The notes: generated by a model from the sequence alone, not told the origin. A stretch of DNA of 25,257 bases from an uncultured Desulfobulbaceae bacterium (GCA_945787305.1 CALZIH010000006.1:1-25257), one strand, 5' to 3'. Shown: positions 8,335-16,687, numbered from the stretch's first letter. Program-made: numbers and translations.

Positions 8335-8363
8335 TCAAGCAGGGGTATGCCACCCCTGCTTGA
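8335..8363 (+). terminator. Hairpin after the secreted-protein gene
   Basis: Perfect 12-bp stem TCAAGCAGGGGT / ACCCCTGCTTGA with a 5-nt loop (8347-8351), 27 nt after the stop. No true T-run follows, so it may act as an mRNA-end stabiliser or a weak/bidirectional terminator. Confidence 0.6.
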
Positions 8364-8432
8364 ATGTCTATTGACATAGTACCCGCAACACTACCTGCCA
8401 TAGGTTACCGTCACCGTTGCCTGCCCTGTTGA

Positions 8433-8855
8433 TATTTCCTGAGAAAAAAACCAACCATCAACGCGGAAACATTTTCATCAAGAGGAAAATCGACGACAAC
8501 CAGGGACAGACTGCTGTGTAAAAAGGCGGAATTAATTTTCCAGGAAGTGGAAAAGCTTATCCAACTTGGGGAGAGTCTTCTCCATCAACCAGCGGGCATT
8601 ATCCGAATTGGTTTCAATCGAAATACGGAATTTCTTCGAATCAGCCCCCTGTATCAATGGCTTCACAGCCGGTATCCGCACCTTGAAATCATTTTGAACC
8701 GCTCTATTTCAGGCACTATCCTCAAACTGATCACAACAAATGAACTCGACTGCGGGCTACCTTTAAAAATTGTATTTTCGTCCGACCTCCCGGAGTCTCA
8801 CCAGTTTTACCTGATCTCGAACGAAAATCCTCATTTTCAAGGCTCCCCAATATAA
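8433..8855 (+). pseudogene. Remnant of a LysR-type regulator
   Basis: An open frame from 8433 to 8855 contains, from about 8520, a segment that matches the linker helix and start of the LysR substrate-binding domain: KKAELIFQEVEKLIQLGESL, then GIIRIGFNRNTEFLRISPLY, HSRYPHLEIILNRSISG and LKLITTNELDCGL. This is the normal order ('G.LRIG...YP.V.L.L..G.S..L...L..GELD'). The N-terminal HTH is not recognisable and the binding domain stops after about 100 of the roughly 210 residues expected. A GTG at 8547 could start a 102-aa product. I read it as a decayed gene; a functional truncated protein cannot be excluded. Confidence 0.55.
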
Positions 8856-8894
8856 GAAAGATTCTACACCTCCGTATTCATTACATGAGATGCT

Positions 8895-8925
8895 AAAGGG
8901 TGGAAAATAATGCAGCATCCCCTTT
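8895..8925 (+). terminator. Weak terminator-like hairpin
   Basis: AAAGGG (8895-8900) can pair with CCCTTT (8920-8925), followed by TCTTC; an overlapping GATGCT/AGCATC pairing (8889-8894 with 8914-8919) competes. It lies between the LysR remnant and the GH15 operon. Low certainty. Confidence 0.3.
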
Positions 8926-8961
8926 TCTTCCCTTGTTTTCATCCTCTGGGGAACTATAGTA

Positions 8962-8980
8962 ATAGATACTCATTATCTAT
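8962..8980. promoter_or_regulatory. Palindrome upstream of the GH15 operon
   Basis: Perfect 7-bp arms ATAGATA-CTCAT-TATCTAT, 30 bp before the start of the GH15 gene, in an AT-rich stretch that should hold its promoter or leader. It is a candidate operator for the sugar operon; the binding protein is unknown. Confidence 0.45.
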
Positions 8981-9010
8981 AAGCAAATCCAATCAAACAG
9001 GACATACAAT

Positions 9011-10996
9011 ATGCCAAGAGACCTGCCTGTCGGCAACGGATCACTGTTAGTCAATGTTGACCATACCTGCCAAGTTCGCGATATTTTCTGGCCGCATGTG
9101 GGCCAGGAAAACCATACCAGTGGTCGAGTCTGCAGGATTGGCGTCTGGGTTGATAGTCGATTCAGCTGGTTGGACAGTGATGCATGGCAGCGTACCCTCT
9201 CCTATAGCAAAGACTCCCTAGTTACCAATTCCACCCTGGAAAACAAAGAAATTCTGCTCCGTCTCCAACTTCGTGACGGTGTCGATTTCCATGAAAATCT
9301 CCTGATACGCCAGGTCACCGTTGAAAATCTCGACGACCGCGAACGGGAAGTACGTCTCTTTTTCTGCCACGACCTCTCTATTTCCGGAACCACAGTAGGT
9401 GATTCAGCGTACTACGATCCAAAAACAAGCTCCCTGTTTCACTATAAGGGAAAACGCTGGTTCATGATCAGCCTGTTTCAAGGGCGTCCCGACAACTGGC
9501 ATTCTGGCCTTGCTCAATGGGCAATCGGAGTGCTAGGGATTAACGGCCTTGAAGGTGCCTGGCGAGATGCAGAAGACGGCGTCTTATCCGGCAATCCTGT
9601 CGCCCAGGGTAGAATTGATTCCGTGGTCGCACTTCACCTGCAGATCCAGGCCAAGAACCAAGCCAGTGGCTGGTTGACGCTGGCGGCTGGTAAGGATTAT
9701 GCGGCAGTAACCCGAATCCACAAGGCTCTCCTTAACAAGGGACCACAGACCTATTTGGAACGGACAGCAGCCTATTGGCAACTGTGGGCCAATAAAGAGG
9801 ATGAGGCTTTTGATGCGCTGCCTGACCACCTTGTTACCCTGTACCGCCGTAGCCTGCTCATCCTGCGTACTCAGATCGATAACCACGGCGCAATCATTGC
9901 CGCCAACGACCATGATATTGCCCAGTTCAACCAGGATACCTATTCCTATATGTGGCCCCGAGATGGTGCATTAGTAGCCTCGACCTTGATTGATGCCGGA
10001 TACTCCGAGTTAAGTCGAAATTTCTTTGATTTTTGTCATAAGGCTATTACCGAACAGGGCTTTCTTCTGCATAAATACACCCCTGATGGGTCACTTGCCT
10101 CTTCCTGGCATGCCTGGTACCTTGGCGGAGAAAAACAACTGCCCATCCAGGAAGACGAAACAGCCCTGGTGCTCTGGGCTCTTTGGTGTCATTTTGATCG
10201 TTTTCGCGATATTGAATTTGTCAAATGCCATTACCGCGGCCTGGTTATCCGGGCAGCTGAATGGATATGCTCTTATATTGATGAAGACACCGGGCTTCCC
10301 TTGCCCTCCTGGGACCTCTGGGAAGAACGGTATGGAATCCACAGTTGGACCGTGGCAGCTGTTTGGGCCGGCCTTCAGGCAGCAGCCAACTTTACCGAGG
10401 CCTTTGGCGAAAATAATCTTTCTCTTCGCTACCGTCGGGTTGCTGCGACCATGCGAGCGGCAGCTCTTCAACATCTTTATAGCCAAGAGGAGGGTCGATT
10501 TGTTCGTTCACTCATGCTACAGGACAGTGACTTAATCAAAGATCCGGTCATGGATGCCTCACTGATCGGCCTCTGGTCCTTTGGTCTCTTTCCTGCAGAC
10601 GACCCAAAGATCGTCGAAACCATGGAAGCCATGCGTCTCAAGCTTTGGGTTCGCAGTAACGTCGGCGGGATGGCGCGTTACGAAAACGACTACTACCACC
10701 AGGTTAGCAGCGATACAGAGACGGTGCCCGGCAACCCCTGGTTTATCTGTACATTATGGATGGCCCAATGGTTCATTGCAGCAGCATCACAGTTGGAAGA
10801 GCTCAATCCGGCTCTGGAGCTCCTTGATTGGGCTGCCGACCACACCCTGGAATCAGGAGTCATGGCAGAACAGGTCCACCCCCATACCAATGAACCCCTA
10901 TCTGTCAGCCCCTTAACATGGAGCCACGCGACCTATGTCTCCGCTATCTTGCAATATAATCAAAAGCACCGTACACTGACAGCCAATGAAGACTAA
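9011..10996 (+). CDS. Glycoside hydrolase family 15 (glucoamylase-type) enzyme
   Basis: A 661-aa inverting alpha-glucosidase of GH15, releasing glucose from alpha-glucans or oligosaccharides. It has an N-terminal beta-sandwich (about 1-270) and an (alpha/alpha)6 barrel (about 290-650). Motifs: YSYMWPRDGALVASTLIDAG, the general-acid region SWDLWEERYGIHSWT (E438/E439), and the general base in GVMAEQVHP (E620), followed by the conserved EPLSVSPLTWSHA. No signal peptide is present, so it acts in the cytosol, probably on glycogen or imported maltodextrin; a trehalase-type specificity known for some GH15 members is possible. AGGA lies 8 nt before the ATG. It leads an operon with glucokinase overlapping by 11 bp, which supports glucose as product. 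Confidence 0.92.
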   Translation: MPRDLPVGNGSLLVNVDHTCQVRDIFWPHVGQENHTSGRVCRIGVWVDSRFSWLDSDAWQRTLSYSKDSLVTNSTLENKEILLRLQLRDGVDFHENLLIRQVTVENLDDREREVRLFFCHDLSISGTTVGDSAYYDPKTSSLFHYKGKRWFMISLFQGRPDNWHSGLAQWAIGVLGINGLEGAWRDAEDGVLSGNPVAQGRIDSVVALHLQIQAKNQASGWLTLAAGKDYAAVTRIHKALLNKGPQTYLERTAAYWQLWANKEDEAFDALPDHLVTLYRRSLLILRTQIDNHGAIIAANDHDIAQFNQDTYSYMWPRDGALVASTLIDAGYSELSRNFFDFCHKAITEQGFLLHKYTPDGSLASSWHAWYLGGEKQLPIQEDETALVLWALWCHFDRFRDIEFVKCHYRGLVIRAAEWICSYIDEDTGLPLPSWDLWEERYGIHSWTVAAVWAGLQAAANFTEAFGENNLSLRYRRVAATMRAAALQHLYSQEEGRFVRSLMLQDSDLIKDPVMDASLIGLWSFGLFPADDPKIVETMEAMRLKLWVRSNVGGMARYENDYYHQVSSDTETVPGNPWFICTLWMAQWFIAAASQLEELNPALELLDWAADHTLESGVMAEQVHPHTNEPLSVSPLTWSHATYVSAILQYNQKHRTLTANED

Positions 10997-12008
10997 TACC
11001 CTTTTGCTAGCCGGCGATATCGGCGGTACAAAAACAACCCTGGCCCTCTATACTGTAAACAGCCGGCCAGGCCCGCCTCTTCGCGAACACACATTTTCCT
11101 CAAGACGTACTACAGGGCTCAACGAGCTGATAACGACTTTTCTTGAGCAGGGAAAAGAACGACCAACTTTCGGCTGTTTCGGGGTAGCAGGCCCAATCCA
11201 AAACGACCGGGTTCAAATGACCAACCTGGATTGGTTAATAGATGCTCGACAACTTGAACAATCATGTGGTCTTGCCAAGGTCTTTCTCATTAATGACCTT
11301 GTGGCCACGGCCGTAGGTGCGCTAAACCTCCCTGCAGGTGAACTTTCCACCATGAATGTTGGTCGGCCGCAGCCCTTGGGTGCCATCGGTGTAATTGCCC
11401 CGGGAACAGGGCTTGGCGAGGCCTTTATCCTCAGGGCGAAAGAGTTTTATCTGACCGGTGCTTCGGAAGGGGGCCATGCCGGCTTTGCTCCCCGTAATCA
11501 TCAGCAGGTGGCATTACTTGACTTTCTACTTCAGCAAGAAGAGCATATTTCGGTGGAAAAGGTTTGCTCGGGTTTAGGGTTGCCAAGACTCTATGATTTC
11601 CTCGCAACTCAAAATCATCGGCCCGAAGATCTTCACAAGAAAGTCGCAGCTGCTAGCGACCGGACACCGATACTTGTCAACGCCGGACTGGAAGCCCTTG
11701 CATCAGGGGATACGAACCATATCTGTGTACAGACCCTGCAGCTCTTTATCGATATCCTGGCAGCGGAGGCGGCCAATCTCGCCCTTAAGGTACTTGCCAC
11801 GGGCGCAATTTATATTGGCGGCGGAATCCCGCCAAGAATTCGACCTTTTTTCAAGCCCAAACACTTCATGGATATTTTTTCCCACGGGGTCTATCACGAA
11901 ATGCTTGCTGATATTCCGGTCCATATCATCCTCAACCCAAAAACCGCATTGATCGGCGCGGCATCTTATGGCATGAACCAAATTAACACTCTAATGGAGG
12001 ATATGTGA
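10986..12008 (+). CDS. glk: Glucokinase
   Basis: ATP-dependent phosphorylation of glucose to glucose-6-phosphate in the cytosol; 340 aa, close to the usual 320-340 for the Glk (PF02685) family. It shows the phosphate-1 loop LLLAGDIGGTKTTLALY at the N-terminus, FGVAGPIQND, the substrate-site segment NDLVATAVGA, the adenosine/phosphate loop GVIAPGTGLGEAF and SEGGHAGFAPRN. It lacks the ROK Zn-Cys motif. The ATG lies inside the end of the GH15 gene (11-bp overlap) and has no ribosome site of its own, so translation is coupled to the upstream gene. It feeds glucose freed by the GH15 enzyme toward the next gene's pathway. Confidence 0.93.
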   Translation: MKTNTLLLAGDIGGTKTTLALYTVNSRPGPPLREHTFSSRRTTGLNELITTFLEQGKERPTFGCFGVAGPIQNDRVQMTNLDWLIDARQLEQSCGLAKVFLINDLVATAVGALNLPAGELSTMNVGRPQPLGAIGVIAPGTGLGEAFILRAKEFYLTGASEGGHAGFAPRNHQQVALLDFLLQQEEHISVEKVCSGLGLPRLYDFLATQNHRPEDLHKKVAAASDRTPILVNAGLEALASGDTNHICVQTLQLFIDILAAEAANLALKVLATGAIYIGGGIPPRIRPFFKPKHFMDIFSHGVYHEMLADIPVHIILNPKTALIGAASYGMNQINTLMEDM

Positions 12009-13456
12009 TGCAACAAGCTGACATCGGTTTAATCGGCCTTGCCGTCATGGGCCAGAACCTGGTCCTGAACATGAATGATCACGGCTACACGGTAGCGGTT
12101 TATAACCGTACCACTGCCAAGGTTGATGATTTCATGGCCGGTCCTGCCCAAGGGACAGAAATCATCCCCACCTATTCAATCAGCCAGCTGGTCACTTCTC
12201 TGAAAAAACCGCGTCGAATTATGATGATGGTCAAAGCCGGGGAAGTCGTCGATGCCTTTATTGAACAGCTTCTTCCCCATCTCGAGCCCGGTGACATAAT
12301 CATAGATGGCGGCAACTCGTTGTATACGGATAGCGAACGTCGTATGCAAATGCTGACCAAAAAAAATGTTCTTTTTATCGGTACAGGTATTTCCGGTGGA
12401 GAAGAAGGGGCACGCAAAGGACCGTCCATCATGCCCGGTGGCAACCCGGAGGCCTGGCCCCATGTACGGGACATTTTCCAGGCCATTGCCGCCAAGGTCG
12501 ACGGGGTGCCGTGCTGCGACTGGGTTGGAGAAGGAGGTGCCGGCCATTTTGTCAAAATGGTGCACAACGGAATTGAGTACGGTGACATGCAGCTTATCTG
12601 CGAAGCCTACGATTTTATGTCCCGAGGACTGGCACTGGATGAGGAACAAATTGCAGGTATATTCAGCGATTGGAATGACGGTCTCCTCAACTCATACCTG
12701 ATTGAAATCTCCGCTCATATTTTCGCCACCAAAGATGTGGACGGCACACCCCTTATCCGGAAAATTCTTGATAGCGCAGGCCAGAAGGGGACCGGCAAAT
12801 GGACAGGAATCAATGCCTTGGAACTCGGCATCCCGTTAACCCTTATCGCAGAGGCGGTCTTTGCCCGCTGCCTCTCCGCCCTTAAAGAGGAAAGGGTTCG
12901 AGCCGCCGCCGTCCTATCAGGCCCCATACCCCAGATTCCCGTTGATCCGACCCCGCTCATTCAAAATATTCACGACGCACTGTATGGGGCAAAAATTATT
13001 TCCTACACCCAAGGGTACATGCTGATGCGTGAAGCTGCAAAAGAATACGGCTGGAATCTTCATTATGGCAGTATCGCCCTCATGTGGCGTGGCGGCTGCA
13101 TTATCCGTAGCGTCTTTCTCGATAATATCAAACAGGCATTTGCTGTAAATCCAGAGCTGGACAACCTGCTTTTAGATGATTTTTTTCAGAAAGCCATTGA
13201 ACAATCACAGGCCGGATGGCGGCAGGCAACGATTAAAGGCATTGAGCTCGGCATTCCCATGCCTGCAATTGCTGCCGGCCTGTCCTACTATGACGGCTAC
13301 AGAAGTGCACGCTTGCCCGCAAACCTTCTGCAGGCCCAGCGGGACTACTTTGGTGCCCATACCTACGAACGGATAGACAAACCTCGGGGCGAATTTTTCC
13401 ATACCGACTGGAGCGGCTCCGGTGGCAAGGTCTCGTCAAGTACGTATACGGTGTGA
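12008..13456 (+). CDS. gnd: 6-phosphogluconate dehydrogenase, decarboxylating (NADP+)
   Basis: Converts 6-phosphogluconate to ribulose-5-phosphate, CO2 and NADPH. The ATG at 12008 (MQQADIGLIGLAVMGQNL) is chosen because GGAGG (11996-12000) lies 7 nt upstream and its A is the last base of the glk stop (TGATG, 1-bp overlap); a GTG at 12005 is the alternative. The 482 residues match the long Gnd form. Seen: the Rossmann loop, VYNRTTAKVDDF (NADP-type Arg/Lys/Thr), ISGGEEGARKGPSIMPGG, and the catalytic helix GAGHFVKMVHNGIEYGDMQL with its Lys and Asn. GTGKWT follows further on. It shares the operon with glk; glucose-6-phosphate dehydrogenase and lactonase are not in the window. Confidence 0.96.
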   Translation: MQQADIGLIGLAVMGQNLVLNMNDHGYTVAVYNRTTAKVDDFMAGPAQGTEIIPTYSISQLVTSLKKPRRIMMMVKAGEVVDAFIEQLLPHLEPGDIIIDGGNSLYTDSERRMQMLTKKNVLFIGTGISGGEEGARKGPSIMPGGNPEAWPHVRDIFQAIAAKVDGVPCCDWVGEGGAGHFVKMVHNGIEYGDMQLICEAYDFMSRGLALDEEQIAGIFSDWNDGLLNSYLIEISAHIFATKDVDGTPLIRKILDSAGQKGTGKWTGINALELGIPLTLIAEAVFARCLSALKEERVRAAAVLSGPIPQIPVDPTPLIQNIHDALYGAKIISYTQGYMLMREAAKEYGWNLHYGSIALMWRGGCIIRSVFLDNIKQAFAVNPELDNLLLDDFFQKAIEQSQAGWRQATIKGIELGIPMPAIAAGLSYYDGYRSARLPANLLQAQRDYFGAHTYERIDKPRGEFFHTDWSGSGGKVSSSTYTV

Positions 13457-13457
13457 C

Positions 13458-14159
13458 ATGAAAGCAGGGACTGCGCAAAAAATTCTCCTTCTTGTTGCCA
13501 TTGTCGCCCTTATCGCCCTGTTCAAGGTATTTAACCTGCAACAATTCCTCAACCTGGAATATCTCAAGGCCCAACAAGAAAATTTTACCGCCCTCTACCA
13601 TGCCCGGCCCTTTTTAGTTCTGGGGGCCTATATGCTCGTCTATATAATCGTTACTGCGCTGTCTCTACCCGGTGCCGCCGTCATGACCCTTGCCGGCGGC
13701 GGCTTTTTCGGCCTGATTGCCGGCACAGTTGCTGTTTCCTTTGCCTCCACTATCGGCGCAACTCTGGCCTGCATCGTCTCCCGCTATCTACTGCGGGACT
13801 GGGTGCAGAATAAATTTGGCGATAAACTGATCAAAATCAACCAGGGTATGGAAAGGGAAGGTGGGTTTTATCTCTTTTCCCTTCGGCTGGTACCTATTTT
13901 TCCATTCTTTATTATCAACCTGGTTATGGGCTTGACCACCATACGTATGTCCACCTATTACTGGGTATCCCAGATCGGCATGCTTCCCGCCACAATTGTC
14001 TATGTCAATGCCGGTACCCAATTGGCTAAAATCGACAGCCTCGCGGGAATCCTTTCTCCAGCCCTGATTATATCCTTTGCCCTTCTCGGACTTTTTCCGG
14101 TCATCAGCAAAAAACTACTTGCTCTGTATACCAAAAAAACTCCACCAAGTGAGGACTAG
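13458..14159 (+). CDS. TVP38/TMEM64 (DedA/VTT-type) membrane protein
   Basis: Integral inner-membrane protein of 233 aa. Start ATG 13458 begins 1 nt after the gnd stop; a longer frame from 13422 overlaps gnd and has no support. The first hydrophobic helix spans about 8-26. The VTT core contains LPGAAVMTLAGGGFFGLIAG, GATLACIVSRYLLRDWV and the reentrant-type segment with the family Arg and Pro residues, FSLRLVPIFPFFIINLVMG. Several hydrophobic segments follow. The family is thought to work in lipid or ion transport across membranes; the precise role is unknown. Its place directly before a MerA/Lpd-like flavoprotein is a pairing I recall from other bacteria, sometimes as a fusion, so the two may work together. 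Confidence 0.9.
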   Translation: MKAGTAQKILLLVAIVALIALFKVFNLQQFLNLEYLKAQQENFTALYHARPFLVLGAYMLVYIIVTALSLPGAAVMTLAGGGFFGLIAGTVAVSFASTIGATLACIVSRYLLRDWVQNKFGDKLIKINQGMEREGGFYLFSLRLVPIFPFFIINLVMGLTTIRMSTYYWVSQIGMLPATIVYVNAGTQLAKIDSLAGILSPALIISFALLGLFPVISKKLLALYTKKTPPSED

Positions 14160-14163
14160 GCAT

Positions 14164-15630
14164 ATGGCATCCTATGACTACGATATTGCAATCATTGGTG
14201 GCGGCGCCGCCGGTCTGACGGTTACTGCCGGAGCGGCCCAGCTCGGAGCCCGGACGCTACTCATCGAAAAAGAACCTGCCCTTGGCGGAGACTGTCTTCA
14301 TTTCGGCTGCGTTCCCAGCAAAACCCTGATCAAGACCGCCCATATGTACCATCAAGTCGGTCAGACAAAAAAATTTGGCCTACCCGAAGTCACCATCGGA
14401 CCCGTTGACTTCCGAGATGTTGCGGCCCGAATCCAGGAGGTTATCGCCAAAATTCAGATCCATGATTCCGTGGAACGATTTTGCAAACTCGGAGCCCAGG
14501 TTGCATTCGGCAGCCCTGAGTTCATAGATGAGTACACCATAAAACTAAATGGTTCAACCATTTCGGCAAAGCATTGGGTCATTGCTACCGGTTCTTCGCC
14601 TGCGCCCCCCAGGCTCGAAATGTTAAGTAAAATAAAATACATAACAAACAAAGAAATTTTCTCACTGGAGGACCTTCCCAAGTCGATGATTGTCCTCGGT
14701 GCCGGCCCTATTGCCATGGAGATGGCCCAGGCCTTTTGCCGGTTGGGCACAACGGTGCAGGTTATCCAGCGCTCTGGGCAGATCCTGTCAAAAGAAGATA
14801 AGGACATGGCCGATATCATCATGGACAACATGGAACAGGAAGGGGTACAATTTTCCCTCAACGCCACTGTAGTTGATGCCAGGGAAAACAATGGATTCAA
14901 GGAAATCACCATTGAGCAGGAGGGCCTGAGACAAGTACTGAAAGCCGACACAGTGCTGCTTGCCCAAGGACGTACGCCGAACACCGGTGAGCTTGGTCTG
15001 GACGCGATTGATCTTATCCATGATCGGCAGGGCATCAAGGTGGACAACAGGATGCGAACCAACCATAAACACATCTATGCTGCCGGTGACATCAACGGCG
15101 GTTTCCAGTTTACCCATGCGGCCGGCTATGAAGGCGGAATCGTGGTCAGTAATGCCATCTTCCACCTGCCCCGCAAGGCAGACTATACCTGGATGCCATG
15201 GTGTACGTACACAGACCCGGAGCTGGCTTCCATCGGCATAAATGAAAAAACTGCCCGCAAGAAAGGGGTTACGTATACGATATGGACGGAAGAATTCGCT
15301 GCCAATGACCGTGCTCTAACCGAAGGGACAGACAGTGGGAAAATAAAAATGCTGCTCAATGAAAAAGAAAAGGTTATTGGTGTACAAATTGCCGGGCCAC
15401 GGGCAGGAGATCTTATCGGAGAATGGGCCGCCATTCTGGGAGGCGGGGTCAAGCTCTCTACCTTGGCTGGAATTGTTCACCCTTACCCTACTCTGGGAGA
15501 AATAAATAAACGGGTTGCAGGTAACATGCTTTCTTCTAAGATCTTTTCTGATACCGTTAAAAAAGGACTGAAGCTCTTTTTCCAACTCAAAGGACCGATT
15601 GATGCCCCTTGCAGTCAAATAAACGGGTAG
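14164..15630 (+). CDS. FAD-dependent pyridine nucleotide-disulfide oxidoreductase (MerA/Lpd-like)
   Basis: A 488-aa flavoprotein with FAD loop IIGGGAAGLTV (10-20), redox-active Cys pair in GGDCLHFGCVPSK (C44, C49), NAD(P) loop VLGAGPIAMEMAQ (about 177-189), FAD motif IYAAGDINGG and a C-terminal dimer domain. At the site where lipoamide dehydrogenase has HxHPT with catalytic His, this protein reads HPYPTLGE (439-446), so Y441 takes the His place, as Tyr does in mercuric reductase. It lacks an N-terminal metal-binding domain and a C-terminal vicinal Cys pair (one Cys near the end). It is therefore unlikely to be a pyruvate-dehydrogenase E3. ATG 14164 is chosen with GAGG 9 nt upstream; it is 4 nt after the TVP38 stop. 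Substrate unknown. Confidence 0.9.
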   Translation: MASYDYDIAIIGGGAAGLTVTAGAAQLGARTLLIEKEPALGGDCLHFGCVPSKTLIKTAHMYHQVGQTKKFGLPEVTIGPVDFRDVAARIQEVIAKIQIHDSVERFCKLGAQVAFGSPEFIDEYTIKLNGSTISAKHWVIATGSSPAPPRLEMLSKIKYITNKEIFSLEDLPKSMIVLGAGPIAMEMAQAFCRLGTTVQVIQRSGQILSKEDKDMADIIMDNMEQEGVQFSLNATVVDARENNGFKEITIEQEGLRQVLKADTVLLAQGRTPNTGELGLDAIDLIHDRQGIKVDNRMRTNHKHIYAAGDINGGFQFTHAAGYEGGIVVSNAIFHLPRKADYTWMPWCTYTDPELASIGINEKTARKKGVTYTIWTEEFAANDRALTEGTDSGKIKMLLNEKEKVIGVQIAGPRAGDLIGEWAAILGGGVKLSTLAGIVHPYPTLGEINKRVAGNMLSSKIFSDTVKKGLKLFFQLKGPIDAPCSQING

Positions 15631-15677
15631 GCGAAGGGGGGGCGTTTTGATAGAATATATCCGCGATGGTGTAAGAA

Positions 15678-15693
15678 ATATGAATGTTCATAT
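15678..15693. repeat. 16-bp palindrome between convergent genes
   Basis: Perfect inverted repeat ATATGAA-TG-TTCATAT in the 104-bp gap between the flavoprotein and the Cys-rich small gene. An imperfect outer arm GGCGTTTT / AAGACGCC (about 15642 and 15711) suggests a larger bidirectional terminator-like fold. Confidence 0.4.
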
Positions 15694-15734
15694 CAGTTAT
15701 ACCAGTTTTAAGACGCCAAGTTCTCGAAAGTCCA

Positions 15735-16013
15735 TTAGTCCTTTTTTTCCCGTTTCTGGACATCCTGAATCGCTTGCATCAAGGAGAGTACTTTTGGTTT
15801 AACGGGTTTATCGATAAGGTCTGAGAATTCCTGCTCGGTTAGTTCCTGCCTTAAATATTCCTCAACCCTGAAGTATGGATACCAACAATGAAGGATTTTA
15901 AAACAGGGTCGTCCCATATTTTCCTGGCGACAGTAATCAAAATTGATTTCATGACCAAGCCGAGGACAACGAATTTGGACGCTCTGTTCAGGTGGTGTTG
16001 AAGGACGAGACAT
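15735..16013 (-). CDS. Small four-cysteine protein, function unknown
   Basis: ATG at 16013 is chosen; a longer frame from 16106 overlaps the upstream gene and reads as shadow. The 92-aa protein has four spaced Cys in RCPRLGHEINFDYCRQEN and MGRPCFKILHCW (C16, C28, C37, C43), a spacing that could bind Zn or an Fe-S cluster, then a charged helical tail ending QKREKKD. I know this CPRLGHE...YC...PC..I..CW pattern as a small uncharacterised group in sulfate-reducer-type genomes, without known function. It follows the 64-aa gene with a 1-nt gap, so the two are co-translated. Confidence 0.75.
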   Translation of the reverse strand: MSRPSTPPEQSVQIRCPRLGHEINFDYCRQENMGRPCFKILHCWYPYFRVEEYLRQELTEQEFSDLIDKPVKPKVLSLMQAIQDVQKREKKD

Positions 16014-16014
16014 C

Positions 16015-16209
16015 TTAAGCCTGCACCTTGCCGGTTGCAAAAAGCTCAAACATCTTTTCAAAGACCACAGGAATGGCAGATGCTTGCGCACCGTCAGAAC
16101 CGGCATAAGTTTTTGTCAACTCAAAAGCCCGTTCAAAGGCTTCAACGTAATCGGTTTCTTCGGGTGTCTGTAATACGTTAACCAGTTCCCTGGCTATCTG
16201 TTCATCCAT
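16015..16209 (-). CDS. Small acidic helical protein, 64 aa, function unknown
   Basis: ATG at 16209 is chosen because GGAGG lies 5 nt upstream; a longer frame from 16329 crosses the divergent promoter. The product MDEQIARELVNVLQTPEETD and onward is acidic, all-helical in look and ends in FEKMFELFATGKVQA; no Cys, signal or membrane segment. It is the first gene of a two-gene unit with the four-Cys protein and is divergent from the cytochrome c gene with only 63 bp between. No family recognised. Confidence 0.72.
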   Translation of the reverse strand: MDEQIARELVNVLQTPEETDYVEAFERAFELTKTYAGSDGAQASAIPVVFEKMFELFATGKVQA

Positions 16210-16228
16210 TTCTGCCTCCAAAGGCAAT

Positions 16229-16241
16229 ATGTTCGTAACAT
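16229..16241. promoter_or_regulatory. Short palindrome in the divergent promoter region
   Basis: ATGTT-CGT-AACAT (perfect 5-bp arms) lies in the 63-bp gap between the divergent 64-aa gene and the cytochrome c gene. Possible shared operator; short enough to arise by chance. Confidence 0.3.
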
Positions 16242-16272
16242 TCCATAACCACAACACACAGCTTGTTGAATC

Positions 16273-16647
16273 ATGTTTACACAACATTCCATGCAACGCA
16301 AGACAATACAAAACATCACCCCACTCCACCTGTTATTAGTTGTACTATTGACAATAGTATTGCCCCTTACTGCCTGTTCTTCACAGCCAATCGGCAACCC
16401 AGAGAACGGTGAACGTTGGTTCAGCCTGTACCGCTGCAATGGTTGCCATGGCGAAAACGGAACCGGAGGGCGGGCAGTTGAGATTGCGGGTCTTGAAATG
16501 CGTTATTCAGGCTTCCTGAGGAAATTACGTAACTCCCGTTCAAGTGTTATGCCATCCTTTCCAAGGGAAAGGCTATCCGATCAGGATGCCGCTGATATCT
16601 ACCTCTGGCTCCGTAATAGTCCTGTAAACCAGCAACTAGGTTCCTGA
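16273..16647 (+). CDS. Lipoprotein c-type cytochrome, monoheme
   Basis: A 124-aa protein with a lipoprotein signal (hydrophobic 18-33, lipobox LTAC with C35), then one class-I cytochrome c domain: heme-binding CNGCH (55-59), a GTGGRAVEIAG loop and a likely distal ligand Met (M93 in SVMPSF), followed by the C-terminal helix LSDQDAADIYLWLRN. It is therefore a membrane-tethered periplasmic electron carrier. Starts at 16273 and 16291 are both possible; neither has a good ribosome site. It is not next to a reductase or oxidase gene, so its partner is unknown. Confidence 0.88.
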   Translation: MFTQHSMQRKTIQNITPLHLLLVVLLTIVLPLTACSSQPIGNPENGERWFSLYRCNGCHGENGTGGRAVEIAGLEMRYSGFLRKLRNSRSSVMPSFPRERLSDQDAADIYLWLRNSPVNQQLGS

Positions 16648-16650
16648 GTA

Positions 16651-16687
16651 AAAATTACCCAACAACACATGGAAACCGGGTATTTTT
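16651..16687 (+). terminator. Terminator after the cytochrome c gene
   Basis: Arms AAAATTACCC (16651-16660) and GGGTATTTTT (16678-16687) pair with one mismatch around a 17-nt loop, running into a T8 tract, 4 nt after the stop. It separates the cytochrome transcript from the downstream small-RNA locus. Confidence 0.6.
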
